Shown: positions 18,863 to 27,865 of the stretch, one piece after another
Numbering within the stretch: the first letter of the stretch is position 1
How the letters are laid out: the number at the start of each line of letters is the position of its first letter
Origin: Streptomyces chattanoogensis
GTDB taxonomy: Bacteria > Actinomycetota > Actinomycetes > Streptomycetales > Streptomycetaceae
Reading direction: 5' to 3'
Assembly (NCBI RefSeq): GCF_001294335.1
Contig: NZ_LGKG01000001.1
Coordinates: 186,001 to 250,000 of the forward strand
DNA: 64,000 bases
The notes under the pieces: generated by a model
Seen by the model: only the letters and a program-made list of their open reading frames with translations
Database searches by the model: none
What the model was told of the DNA's origin: nothing
Made by a program: the position numbers and the translations under genes

Positions 18863-20659
18863 CTACTTCTTGACGAACATCTTGGTCGGGTCGACGGAGG
18901 AGATGATGTCGTTGTTGACGACGCCGCCGACCTTGGAACCGTGCAGCTGGATCTGCTTGTAGTAGAAGGTCGGGATCTGCGGCAGGTCGTTCTTGAGGAT
19001 CTTCTCGCCGAGCGCGAACCAGTCGTCCGCGGCCTTCTTCTGGTCGGTCTCCTGGGAGATCCGGTCGATCTCCTTGTTGGTCTCGGCGCTGTTGTACAGC
19101 GAGTAGTTGGTGCCGCCGTCCTGGATCTGCCGGCCGTCGTACACCGGGGGAAGCACGGTCAGAGAGCTCGGCCAGTCCGCGCCCCACGCCGAGGGGTAGA
19201 CATCGAACTGGTTGTCCGTCTTGCCGATGATGTCGTAGTACGTGTCCGCCGGCAGGTCCTTGTTCTGGACGTCGAAGCCGGCCTTCTTGAGGTTGTCGAC
19301 CACCGCGACGGAGTACTTCGCGGGCTCGGTCGCCGTGTTGTGGGCGTAGGTCAGCTTCATGCCGACCTTGCCGGCCGCCTTCAGGATCTTCTTGGCCTTC
19401 TCGACATCACCCCGCGGCTTCTTGAGCTTGCCGTAGGGGTCGATCTCCTTGAAGCCGGTCAGCGTCGGGCTGATGTAGCTGCCGGCGAGCTCACCGCCGC
19501 CCGGGGTGCCGTACTGATCGAGGATGTCCTGCGTCGGCATCGCATAGGCGATGGCCTGGCGGACCCGCTTGTCCTTCAGGCGCCGCATGTTGAAGTTCAT
19601 CACGCCGACATAGGGCTGGTAGCCGGACGTCGAACGGGCCTTGATCTTCGGGTCGTTGGCGACCTGCAGCATGTTCGCCGCGTCCACCTGGTTGTTGAAG
19701 CTGACCGCGGTCTTGTTGTCCGCGTTGTCGGACATCAGTCGCTGGGTGGACTGGGGGTAGGACACGCTGAACTGGATGTCGAACTTGTCGACGTACTGGT
19801 GACGCGAGATGTCGGTCTTCGGGTCCCACTGGGTGTTCTTGACCAGCGTGATGCCCTTGCCGTTCTTGAACGAACCGGGCTGGATCTTGTACGGGCCCGA
19901 GGAGACCGGGGCCTTGTCGTACTTCTCCTTGGTGTCCTTGGCCTTCTCGACTGCGCCGTAGCCCGCCATCGCCAGGGCGTAGGGCAGGTCACCCACCGGC
20001 TTCTTGAAGTGGAAGACGATGGTTTTGTCGTCCGGCGTGTCCAGGACGGTCTTGGGCAGGTGCTTCCCGTCGTAGGGGCCGCCCTTGAGGATCTTGCGGT
20101 AGTCGGTCGAGTCGGCCAGCCAGCGCTGGAGGTACGTCGGGCCGCTGGAGATGAAGTCCGCGAAGGTCCGCTCGACGGTGTGCCGGATGTCGTCCGAGGT
20201 GATCGGCTTGCCGTCCTCGAACTTGATGCCGTCCTTGAGCTTGTACGTCCACGTCTTGCCGCCGTCGGACTTCTGGCCGCTGTCCGTGGCGAGGTCGCCG
20301 ACGACGGTGTACTTGCCCTTGTTGTCCAGGTGGTACGTCGTCAGCCGGCGGGTGAGCAGCGTCGAGAGGGTGCCCATGTCGGAGACGTACTGCTGCGCCG
20401 GGTCCAGGTGCGCGTAGGTGTCACGCTGGTAGACCGTGATGGTGCCGCCCGGGGTGGCGCCGGGTACCGGCTCGGCCGGACCCTTGGAGGCGGCTGCGTC
20501 GCCGAAGGTGATCTGGGCGCGCTGCTTCTCGGCGTTGCGGCGGGCGTCGTCGTCGGACGCGCCCTGCTTGGCACCGGCGCTGCACCCGGTAAGGGCCAGC
20601 GCCCCGGCGGTAAGGGCCACGATCGCGGCCTGCGCTCTGCGCATACGGACATTGCTCAT
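18863..20659 (-). CDS. bldKB: BldKB-type oligopeptide-binding lipoprotein
   Basis: Encodes 598 residues, close to the roughly 600 known for BldKB. The lipobox LALTGC gives an acylated cysteine at residue 26, followed by a charged linker (GASDDDARRNAEKQRAQ). The family-5 solute-binding fold starts near GGTITVYQRDTYAHLDP and includes GGKTWTYKLKDGIKFEDGKP and RVRQAIAYAM. BldKB in S. coelicolor takes up an extracellular oligopeptide signal needed for aerial growth. Assignment here is by length, order and neighbours. ATG at 20659 has only a distant AGGTG. The frame upstream adds residues lacking signal-peptide character. Confidence 0.85.
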   Translation of the reverse strand: MSNVRMRRAQAAIVALTAGALALTGCSAGAKQGASDDDARRNAEKQRAQITFGDAAASKGPAEPVPGATPGGTITVYQRDTYAHLDPAQQYVSDMGTLSTLLTRRLTTYHLDNKGKYTVVGDLATDSGQKSDGGKTWTYKLKDGIKFEDGKPITSDDIRHTVERTFADFISSGPTYLQRWLADSTDYRKILKGGPYDGKHLPKTVLDTPDDKTIVFHFKKPVGDLPYALAMAGYGAVEKAKDTKEKYDKAPVSSGPYKIQPGSFKNGKGITLVKNTQWDPKTDISRHQYVDKFDIQFSVSYPQSTQRLMSDNADNKTAVSFNNQVDAANMLQVANDPKIKARSTSGYQPYVGVMNFNMRRLKDKRVRQAIAYAMPTQDILDQYGTPGGGELAGSYISPTLTGFKEIDPYGKLKKPRGDVEKAKKILKAAGKVGMKLTYAHNTATEPAKYSVAVVDNLKKAGFDVQNKDLPADTYYDIIGKTDNQFDVYPSAWGADWPSSLTVLPPVYDGRQIQDGGTNYSLYNSAETNKEIDRISQETDQKKAADDWFALGEKILKNDLPQIPTFYYKQIQLHGSKVGGVVNNDIISSVDPTKMFVKK

Positions 20660-20747
20660 GGTGATGGATGCACCTGCCTGTCGTTGATCCGTTGCTGCTG
20701 CCTGACTGATGCGGCACCGGGGTGGCAGCACCCCCTGTGGAACGGAT

Positions 20748-21779
20748 TCACCGAGCCCGTTTCGGGTCGAAGGCGTCCCGGACCGAGTCCCCGAGCAGGT
20801 TGAACGCGACGATGAAGAGGACCATCGCGACGCCGGGGAAGAACAAGTACGTGATGTCGTTGTGGTAGTAGTCCGCCGCCTTGGCGAACATCCGGCCCCA
20901 GTCCGGAGTGGGCTCGACGAGACCCACGCCGAGGAAGGAGAGCCCTGCGATGGAGGTCACGAAGTTCGGCAGCATGTAGGTCGTCTGGACCAGGATCGGC
21001 GTCATCACGTTCGGCACCAGCTCGCGCCGGATGATCCGCCCCGGAGAGGCGCCGCTGATCTTGGCCGCCTCGATGAACTCCCGCTCACGCAGCGACAGCA
21101 CCTGGCCGCGCAACAGCCGGGCCAGGCTCATCCAGCCCAGGAACCACATCACCAAGATGAGGATCGTGGACCGCAGCCACAGGGGCATCTCGTCCTGGGG
21201 AGCGACGAAGATGGCGCCCACGACCGGGACGAACGCGACATAGAACAGCTGGTTGGGGAACGCCATCAGCAGGTCGATGACACGGCCGATGAAGTAGTCG
21301 GTACGGCCGCCGAAGTAACCGGCGGCGACGCCCAGCACGATCGCGGTGAGCACCGAGACCAACGTGATCGCCACAGCCAGGCCCAGGGTGTTGCGGATGC
21401 CGTACAGCAGCTGCATGAACACGTCGCGGCCCAGTTCCGGTTCGATGCCGAACCAGAAGTCCGAGGACATGCCGCCATTGGGGCCGGCAGGGTAGTTGTT
21501 GATCAGCAGGCCCTCAGTTTGCGTCCCGTAGCGGGTGTAGGGGTCCTTGCCGTAGAGCTTGGAGATGACCGGTGCGAGCAGCCCGATCGCGAAGAAGAAC
21601 AGCACGATGCAGGCGCTGATGACGCCGGTGCGGTCACGCTTGAAGCGGGCCCACATCAGCTGGCCCGGAGAACGGCCCGTCAGTGCACCGCTCTTGCCTT
21701 TCTTCTCCGAGGCCGCGCCTTCGGTGTCCGGACCAGGGGTGTCGGTCTTGGTCACCGCGGTCTGGGAAGGACTAGTCAT
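20748..21779 (-). CDS. bldKA: BldK-type oligopeptide importer permease (DppC type)
   Basis: Encodes 343 residues. About 45 hydrophilic residues precede SPGQLMWARFKRDRTGVISACIVLFFFAIGL, the first membrane helix. The class motif around FGIEPELGRDVFMQLLYGIRNTL, four further helices and the EAA loop REFIEAAKISGASPGRIIRRE follow. First gene of the minus-strand operon. ATG at 21779 with GGGGGC upstream is chosen. An in-frame ATG at 21815 would add twelve residues. Together with the DppB-type subunit it forms the membrane channel. Confidence 0.83.
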   Translation of the reverse strand: MTSPSQTAVTKTDTPGPDTEGAASEKKGKSGALTGRSPGQLMWARFKRDRTGVISACIVLFFFAIGLLAPVISKLYGKDPYTRYGTQTEGLLINNYPAGPNGGMSSDFWFGIEPELGRDVFMQLLYGIRNTLGLAVAITLVSVLTAIVLGVAAGYFGGRTDYFIGRVIDLLMAFPNQLFYVAFVPVVGAIFVAPQDEMPLWLRSTILILVMWFLGWMSLARLLRGQVLSLREREFIEAAKISGASPGRIIRRELVPNVMTPILVQTTYMLPNFVTSIAGLSFLGVGLVEPTPDWGRMFAKAADYYHNDITYLFFPGVAMVLFIVAFNLLGDSVRDAFDPKRAR

Positions 21780-22265
21780 CGCGAAGTGCCCCCGCGCCGA
21801 GTTCTCTTGGAACATGAAGCGGCGCCGATTCGCGCCGTTGGATGAGCGCGACTTTCGCAAGTGATTTATGGCGTAGTCAAGGGTGTGCGGTGCGCTGTTG
21901 TACCGGTCGTCTACTTCTTGAGCGAAGATTGCGCAGATTGACGCATAGGCGTGCTTGACACGCCGCCGTTATGTACGGCATGGGGGACATATGCCAGCCA
22001 ATTGCTTTAACAAGACGGCAACTTCGCTGAAGTAACTCCGATATACGGACGCGGAATGATGAACAACGTACGGCCGTGCGGGTGCCGTAGACCGGCCGGA
22101 GACCCCCAGTGGGCCCCGGCCGGTCACCGTTTCGCCGGTGTTCGCCGCCCTGCGTGCGCGTATGTGTTGTCCCGGCCCCGGGGGTGCAGTAGACCTGCGG
22201 TAGACGCCCGCGCTCCGGCGGGCGCCAAGGACGACCAGGCGCATCGACGCGGACGGGAGCGGGCC
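21780..22265. promoter_or_regulatory. divergent control region upstream of bldK-type operon
   Basis: Nearly 490 bases between divergent starts. Bases 21860-22060 are clearly richer in A+T than the surroundings, as expected of promoters. An inverted repeat GCCGT-TATGT-ACGGC is at 21965-21979. TTGACA-like hexamers occur near 21930 and 21954 but without a well-spaced -10, so I do not call a promoter. The rightmost 200 bases are GC-rich leader or non-coding sequence of the membrane-protein gene. Confidence 0.4.
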
Positions 22266-23363
22266 GTGTCCACCAGGCAGAAGAGGGGTCTCAGCGACGG
22301 TGCGCGGGGCACCGGAGCGCTGGCCTGTGTACTGATGGCGCTGCTGAGCACCGCCTGGATCATCCGGGACCTCAACATCGCGGAGCAGCCCGCCGACGTG
22401 TGGTGGGCGTGGCTGGGCGAGGCGCAGCGGCCTGCCGAGTTCACCGCCTGGGCCACCTCGGCCCTCGATCCGCTGCTGGTGCTCGGCGCGCTCGGCGCCG
22501 CGGCCGCCGCGCTGCGCGCCGCCTCCTCCGTGGCCTCGGGCGCGCTGATCGCCCTGGCGGCCGGCACGGCGCTGCTGCGGCTCCCGCTGCTGTGGGTGCT
22601 GGGCGCGGGCTGGCTGCAGGGTCTGGAGAGCGGGCTGACCGGGCGGGCCCGGCTGACCGCCGGCGCCCAGCTCGCGCTCGCCGTGATCCTGGCCGTCGTG
22701 GTCGCCACGGGCCGCCGGCCGGACGGAAGCGAGGACCGGGCGCTGCGCGGGGTGACCCGGACGGCGTACGGCGTGGTCCACCGGCTGCCGTACGACGATC
22801 CCGACGAGGTGCCCGGCCGCCCGCGCCGGGGCCCGGCCGTCGCGCTCGGCCTCCTCCTGGGCGCCGCCGGGCTGGCCATCGCCGCCTGGGAGCTCCACTG
22901 GTCGCTGCGGCTGGGCTGGGGCACCTACCGCAAGGGGCTGCTCGGCGACGCCTCCGTCTTCCGGGCGCTGCTGCAGCCGCCGCTGCACTGGCAGATGGCG
23001 GCGCTCGCCCTGCTGGCCCTGGGGGCCGCCGCCGCGGCGCTGCGGCAGGCGTCCTGGGCCCGTCCCGCGGCCATGGCGGCCGGGGCGCTGCTGTTCGCGC
23101 AGGCGGCCGGCGTGCTCGTCTTCGCCGGGGGCACCGGGCAGCTGGACCGCTTCCCCGCACTGCCCGGACAGGCCCGGCTCGAACTCGGCACCGCACTCCT
23201 GGTGGCGGTGGCCGGGCTGGCCGCCCTGGTCGTCGCGGCCCGGCCCGGCGTGCCGGACGGGGGCCCGGAGGAGGACGGGGCGCAGGGCTACGGCGCCTCC
23301 CCGGAGGCGGAGCGGCCGCAGCACGCACCGCCCCCGCCGTCCACGCTCCCGCCCGGCTGGTAA
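22266..23363 (+). CDS. conserved integral membrane protein, unknown function
   Basis: Encodes 365 residues with roughly seven to eight hydrophobic segments, beginning with GTGALACVLMALLSTAWIIRDL (about 15-36). A polar cytoplasmic-type loop in the middle (RRPDGSEDRALRGVTRTAYGVVHRLPYDDPDEVPGRPRR) and an acidic Pro-rich tail frame it. The Ala/Leu-rich helices give no recognisable transporter motif. GTG at 22266 with GGGAG seven bases upstream is preferred to far-upstream starts. It is convergent with the S9 peptidase gene. I assign no function. Confidence 0.65.
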   Translation: MSTRQKRGLSDGARGTGALACVLMALLSTAWIIRDLNIAEQPADVWWAWLGEAQRPAEFTAWATSALDPLLVLGALGAAAAALRAASSVASGALIALAAGTALLRLPLLWVLGAGWLQGLESGLTGRARLTAGAQLALAVILAVVVATGRRPDGSEDRALRGVTRTAYGVVHRLPYDDPDEVPGRPRRGPAVALGLLLGAAGLAIAAWELHWSLRLGWGTYRKGLLGDASVFRALLQPPLHWQMAALALLALGAAAAALRQASWARPAAMAAGALLFAQAAGVLVFAGGTGQLDRFPALPGQARLELGTALLVAVAGLAALVVAARPGVPDGGPEEDGAQGYGASPEAERPQHAPPPPSTLPPGW

Positions 23364-23409
23364 GGGGCCGGACCCTTCACCCGGTACCTCTCACCGGACC
23401 CTTCGCCGG

Positions 23410-25557
23410 TCACCTCATCCGCAGCGACCGCTTGAGGAAGTCCACCTGCAGCAACAGCAGATTTTCGGCCACCTGCTCCTGGGGCGTCATATGGGTCACC
23501 CCGGACAGCGGCAGCACCTCGTGCGGACGGCCCGCCGCGAGCAGCGCCGAGGACAGCCGCAGCGCATGCGCCACCACGACGTTGTCGTCCGCCAGCCCGT
23601 GGACGATCAGCAGCGGCCGGTGCGGCTCCACCGCCCCCGACAGCCCCTCGTCCGTGACCAGCGAATTGGCGGCATAGACGGCCGGTTCCTCGTCCGGGTG
23701 CCCCAGATACCGCTCCTGGTAGTGCGTGTCGTACAGCCGCAGATCGGTGACCGGCGCGCCCACCACCGCCGCATGGAAGACATCCGGGCGGCGCAGCGCC
23801 GCCAGCCCCGCCAAATAGCCGCCGAAGGACCAGCCGCGGATCGCGACCCGCTCCAGGTCGAAGGGAAAGGATCCGGCCAGCGCCTGGAGGGCGTCGACCT
23901 GGTCCTCCAGGACGACCTGGGCAAGCTCCCTCGACACCGCCTTCTCCCAGCCGGGGGACCGGCCCGGGGTGCCCCGGCCGTCCGCGACCAGCACCGCGAA
24001 CCCCTGGTCGGCGAACCACTGGGACGTCAGATAGGCGTTCTGCGCGGCAACCACCCGCTGCCCGTGGGGACCGCCGTACGGGTCGAGCAGCACCGGCAGC
24101 GGGCCGTCGGCGTCCGTATAGCCGGTGGGCAGCAGCACCGCACACGGGATCTCCCGCTCACCGGCGAGCGCGAAGCGGGGCCGGGCGGTCAGCAGCGGCT
24201 CCTCGGCGTACGAGGCGATCGTGGCCAGCGTCGTCTCGCCGCCGTCCGCGGCCAGCCGTACGACCTCCACCCGGGCGCCGGGCCGGTCCACCGACGACTG
24301 GGAGAGCACCACCACCGACCCGCCGCGCACCGCGGAGGACACCGTCGGATACGGCCGCTCGCCCACCCGCTCCCAGCCGCCCTGGTCACCGCTTCCGCGG
24401 AACCAGACGCGATAGACGCCGATGTCCTTCATGTCCGTGCCGCTCGCGGAGAAGAGGACATCGTCCTCCCCGATGTCCAGCACCGCACGGACGTGCAGCG
24501 GCGCACCGGTCAGCGGGCGGTCCCCGACGAACAGCCTGCGCGCCCCGCCCTCGTCCGCGATCCGTACGAGCCGGCCGTCCGGCGTCCAGCCGGGCGCCCC
24601 CGGGAACGGCTCGACCCATACCTCGTCCTCGTCGTCGTGCACCGTACGGGTCGCGCCGGTTGCGGTGTCGACGGTCAGATAGCGCTGGTCGCGCTGATCG
24701 CGGGACTGCACCAGCAGCAGCGGCGGTCCGGCCGCGGACCAGTGGACGCGCGCCAGGTAGGGGTAGCGCTCATGGTCCCAGGTGACGTCCGTACGGGAGC
24801 CGTCCAGGCCGAGCAGCGCCAGGGTCACCGCGGCGTTGGCGGTGCCCGCCGCCGGGTAGGCGATCGGCGCGGGCTCGCGGTCGGGATGCGCGGGGTCGGC
24901 GATCCACCAGCGCCGCACCGGGGAGTTGTCGACCCGCGCGGCCAGCACCCGGTCGCTCTCCGGGGACCACCAGAAGCCCCGGTGGCGTCCCATCTCCTCG
25001 GCGGCGATGAACTCCGCCAGGCCCCAGGTGACTTCGGGGCCGTCGGGCTCGGCGAGCACCTGGTCCGCACCACCCCCCTCCACCGCGGTCACCCGCAGCC
25101 GGCCCTCGGCCACGAACGCCACATGCCGCCCGTCGGGTGACGGGCGGGGGTCCACCACCGGTCCCGGGGCCGGGAGTTCACGCGTGGTGCCGGCTCGCAG
25201 TTCGGAAACGAAGAGCCGTCCCGAGAGGGTGAATGCCGCCAACTCCACTGCCGCGTCCACCGCGTAGTCGACGATGCCCGCCGAGCCCTCCCGGGTACGC
25301 TCGCGGCGGGCCCGCTCCTGCGGGGAGAGTTCCTCGTGCGCACCGGCGAGCAGCGTCATAGGGTCGGCGGCGGTGAACTCCCGTCCCTCGTCCAGGTCGA
25401 GGACCCACAGCCGCTGGGCGCGGTCGGTGCCCGAGGCGGAGCGGAGAAAGACGACGCGGGCGCCGTCGGGCGAAAGGGAGTAGCCGCGCGGAGCGCCCAG
25501 TGTGAAGCGCTGTGTACGGGCATGCTGCCGGGGGAAAGAGGGCTGTCCGGTCGTCAT
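23410..25557 (-). CDS. S9 family (dipeptidyl peptidase IV-like) serine peptidase
   Basis: Encodes 715 residues: an N-terminal eight-bladed-propeller-type DPPIV_N region (about 30-420, e.g. YSLSPDGARVVFLRS, WTPDGRLVRI) and a C-terminal alpha/beta-hydrolase domain. The nucleophile elbow GWSFGG is at 575-580 (Ser577). The probable acid is in HGLADDNVV near 655 and the probable His in SGVTHM near 690. There is no signal peptide, so cytoplasmic cleavage of imported peptides is plausible next to two oligopeptide importers, though this link is inference. The ATG at 25557 has no ribosome site and stands six bases after TAGGCT. Confidence 0.9.
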   Translation of the reverse strand: MTTGQPSFPRQHARTQRFTLGAPRGYSLSPDGARVVFLRSASGTDRAQRLWVLDLDEGREFTAADPMTLLAGAHEELSPQERARRERTREGSAGIVDYAVDAAVELAAFTLSGRLFVSELRAGTTRELPAPGPVVDPRPSPDGRHVAFVAEGRLRVTAVEGGGADQVLAEPDGPEVTWGLAEFIAAEEMGRHRGFWWSPESDRVLAARVDNSPVRRWWIADPAHPDREPAPIAYPAAGTANAAVTLALLGLDGSRTDVTWDHERYPYLARVHWSAAGPPLLLVQSRDQRDQRYLTVDTATGATRTVHDDEDEVWVEPFPGAPGWTPDGRLVRIADEGGARRLFVGDRPLTGAPLHVRAVLDIGEDDVLFSASGTDMKDIGVYRVWFRGSGDQGGWERVGERPYPTVSSAVRGGSVVVLSQSSVDRPGARVEVVRLAADGGETTLATIASYAEEPLLTARPRFALAGEREIPCAVLLPTGYTDADGPLPVLLDPYGGPHGQRVVAAQNAYLTSQWFADQGFAVLVADGRGTPGRSPGWEKAVSRELAQVVLEDQVDALQALAGSFPFDLERVAIRGWSFGGYLAGLAALRRPDVFHAAVVGAPVTDLRLYDTHYQERYLGHPDEEPAVYAANSLVTDEGLSGAVEPHRPLLIVHGLADDNVVVAHALRLSSALLAAGRPHEVLPLSGVTHMTPQEQVAENLLLLQVDFLKRSLRMR

Positions 25558-25563
25558 GGGCCG

Positions 25564-25569
25564 AGCCTA
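25564..25569 (-). promoter_or_regulatory. -10 box of probable leaderless S9 peptidase transcript
   Basis: TAGGCT on the minus strand, six bases before the ATG at 25557. The identical hexamer at nearly the same distance precedes mshB and the gene starting at 58540. Confidence 0.45.
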
Positions 25570-25788
25570 GAGGGGCGCGGACTCATCGTGGTCGCACTCG
25601 TGAAGATCGTGTGCGCCCCTCCTCTGCTCCTGTGCACCGACTTATGCGCTCGGACGGAAAGTTATGATCCCTTGCGCGTAGTGGGTACGGGGTAAAGAGC
25701 CCATGGCATACCCCGGTGTGCGGGCCGTCGAGGCGGTCCGTGCGCCACCAACCCTGTCCGGTCCGTGCGTACTTGGAGGTGAGCCGCC

Positions 25789-25983
25789 GTGGCACTCTCG
25801 ATTTCGGCGGTGGTGCTGCTGGCGATCATCGTCTTCTTGCTTGTCAAGAAGTCCGGGCTGAAGGCCGCGCATGCGTTTGTCTGCATGCTGCTGGGCTTCT
25901 ATCTGGCCAGCTCGTCCATCGCCCCGACGGTCAAGCAGCTGACGACGAACGTTGCCAGCATGCTCGGCAACATCAAGTTCTGA
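25789..25983 (+). CDS. small conserved membrane protein (64 residues)
   Basis: Encodes 64 residues with two hydrophobic segments (about 3-19 and 30-47) separated by a basic turn KKSGLKAAH, then a polar tail. GTG at 25789 follows GGAGG by nine bases, an excellent site, and codon use is regular, so the short frame is real. It lies upstream of mshB in the same direction, separated by a possible hairpin. Function unknown. Confidence 0.7.
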   Translation: MALSISAVVLLAIIVFLLVKKSGLKAAHAFVCMLLGFYLASSSIAPTVKQLTTNVASMLGNIKF

Positions 25984-25988
25984 AGCGC

Positions 25989-26014
25989 GAGCCGGGCCGG
26001 TCCGTTTCCGGCTC
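25989..26014 (+). terminator. possible hairpin after small membrane protein gene
   Basis: Stem GAGCCGG / CCGGCTC with a 12-base loop, six bases after the stop codon. Short and without T-tract, so only a candidate. Confidence 0.4.
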
Positions 26015-26148
26015 GGCTCCGGTCCGGACCCGGCGCCGCTTCCGGTCCCACCGGGGCCGCCGTGAAAAGCGCCACCGACTGTCCGTACTCCGATCGGGTG
26101 TATGGACAGGCACCGGGATCGTGTGATGAAGGCGCGGTGGACGACTCG

Positions 26149-26154
26149 TAGGCT
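26149..26154 (+). promoter_or_regulatory. -10 box of probable leaderless mshB transcript
   Basis: TAGGCT ends six bases before the mshB ATG, with no Shine-Dalgarno sequence between. The matching -35 is weak. Confidence 0.4.
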
Positions 26155-26160
26155 GTCCGC

Positions 26161-27141
26161 ATGAGCCTTCTTCCCGCCCGCCGTCTGCTGCTGGTGCACG
26201 CGCACCCGGACGACGAGTCGATCAACAATGGCGTGACCATGGCCAAGTACGCGGCCGAGGGCGCCCTGGTCACGCTGGTGACCTGCACGCTCGGCGAAGA
26301 AGGCGAGGTCATCCCGGCCGAGCTGGCCCATCTCGCGCCCGACCGCGACGACACGCTGGGCGCGCACCGGGTCGGCGAGCTGGCGGCCGCCATGGCGGCC
26401 CTGGGCGTCACCGACCACCGCTTCCTCGGCGGCGCCGGCCGCTACCGCGACTCCGGGATGATGGGCGCGCCCCAGAACGACCGGCCGCACGCCTTCTGGC
26501 GGGCCGATCTCGACGAGGCGGCCGCCCACCTGGTGGCCGTCATCCGTGAGGTCCGCCCCCAGGTCCTGGTGACCTATGACCCGAACGGCGGATACGGCCA
26601 CCCCGACCACATCCAGGCGCACCGCGTCGCGATGCGCGGCGCGGAGCTCGCCGGGCAGGCGGACTTCCGGCCCGACCTGGGCCCGGCGTATGCAATCGAG
26701 AAGATCTACTGGAACTGCAACGCCCGCTCGGACGTCGAGGAGGGCTTCGCGCGGCTGACCGCGGCCGGCGTCAGCTTCCCCGGGATCGCCTCCGTGGACG
26801 ACGTCCCGGGCGTGGTGCCCGACGCGGAGGTCACGGCAACCGTCAACGGCGGCCCGGTCCATACGGCCGCCAAGACCGCCGCGATGCGCGCCCACTACAC
26901 CCAGATCGCGGTCGACGGGCCGTTCTTCGCGCTCTCCAACGACTTGGGGCAGCCGCTGTTCGGCAGGGAGCACTATCTGCTGGTGCACGGCGAGGCGGCG
27001 GCCGGGGAAGGCGGGCGCGAGGACGACCTTTTCGCCGGAATCGACGGAACTGCCGCAAGCGCGGCAAGCGGTGCAACCGGCGTGAGTGAGGCACGCGGGG
27101 ACAAGGACGGCAGCGTCCGGATGGAGGAGGCGGCGGAATGA
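26161..27141 (+). CDS. mshB: N-acetyl-1-D-myo-inositol-2-amino-2-deoxy-alpha-D-glucopyranoside deacetylase MshB
   Basis: Encodes 326 residues of the LmbE/PIG-L zinc deacetylase family. It removes the acetyl group from GlcNAc-inositol in mycothiol synthesis. AHPDDE (14-19) supplies zinc-binding His15 and Asp18 with Asp17 as the likely base. GGYGHPDH (143-150) supplies the third zinc ligand. [20 protein letters not shown] regions and length fit MshB rather than the paralogue Mca. The last 40 residues are Ala/Gly-rich. The gene stop overlaps the next start by ATGA. In M. tuberculosis mshB (Rv1170) lies in the same neighbourhood as typA and the ferredoxin gene, as here. Confidence 0.93.
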   Translation: MSLLPARRLLLVHAHPDDESINNGVTMAKYAAEGALVTLVTCTLGEEGEVIPAELAHLAPDRDDTLGAHRVGELAAAMAALGVTDHRFLGGAGRYRDSGMMGAPQNDRPHAFWRADLDEAAAHLVAVIREVRPQVLVTYDPNGGYGHPDHIQAHRVAMRGAELAGQADFRPDLGPAYAIEKIYWNCNARSDVEEGFARLTAAGVSFPGIASVDDVPGVVPDAEVTATVNGGPVHTAAKTAAMRAHYTQIAVDGPFFALSNDLGQPLFGREHYLLVHGEAAAGEGGREDDLFAGIDGTAASAASGATGVSEARGDKDGSVRMEEAAE

Positions 27142-27650
27142 GCACCGGAAAGAGCGGCGCCGCCGGCAACGGCGCCAACGGAACCGGCGGCCCCCGCCGC
27201 TCGCGGGCCGGCGGCGGCAACCCCTCCGGCGCCGGCCCCTCGCCCGGACGCCCCGCCGTCAACGGGATGTCCGCGCCGGTGACGCCGGGCCGGGTGGGCC
27301 TGTATCTGCTGCTGCTGATCGCGGGGGTGCTGGTCGCGCTCGCCGGGACGCTCGTCCAAGCGGCCTGGTTCCCCGGCGGGTTGCTGCTGGCGCTGGCCGG
27401 GACCGGCGGCCTCTTCTACGGGGGTGCCACCGCGACCGGCACCCTGGCCGGTGCCCTGATCCCGGGCGCGGGCTGGCTGCTGGCCGTCTTCGTGCTGCTC
27501 AGCCAGGTCCGGCCGGAAGGTGACTTTCTGTTCGGTGCCGGGACCAGTTCGTACCTCTTCCTGGCGGGCGGCATCGTGGCCGCTGTGATCTGCGCCACCG
27601 TCGCCCAGCGGCGCGCTGCGGGCGTACCGCACGGCCGAGTTGGCGGATGA
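27138..27650 (+). CDS. DUF6113 family membrane protein
   Basis: Encodes 170 residues: a Gly/Ala/Asn-rich hydrophilic N-terminus of about 45 residues, then four hydrophobic helices (roughly 52-72, 78-96, 100-122, 137-157) with short loops. Overlaps mshB by four bases (ATGA), so the two are translationally coupled. Family name is from recall of Streptomyces proteins that follow mshB. No function is known. The coupling is conserved context but does not by itself show a role in mycothiol. Confidence 0.7.
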   Translation: MSTGKSGAAGNGANGTGGPRRSRAGGGNPSGAGPSPGRPAVNGMSAPVTPGRVGLYLLLLIAGVLVALAGTLVQAAWFPGGLLLALAGTGGLFYGGATATGTLAGALIPGAGWLLAVFVLLSQVRPEGDFLFGAGTSSYLFLAGGIVAAVICATVAQRRAAGVPHGRVGG

Positions 27651-27865
27651 CGTGGTCCATACCAGGACGGAAGCCGCGCGTCCCCCGGTGAACGATTCGG
27701 GTTCCGGGGGTTCGCCCATGCCAGCGGTGTTCGTACGCTCTTCGGGTGTCCGTCGGCGGCGGCCAGTATGGTGGTGCGCGCCGCCGCGCCGCCCTGGGGG
27801 CACCTCCTGGCCTGCGGCCGGGGATCATCTCTGACGAGCGGCGGAGCCAACCGGGAGAACCTGCT

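Noticed and set aside
21925..21990. TTGACG and TTGACA hexamers upstream of the bldK-type operon as promoters
   Set aside because: No -10 hexamer at 16-19 bases on the appropriate strand; kept only as a general control region.
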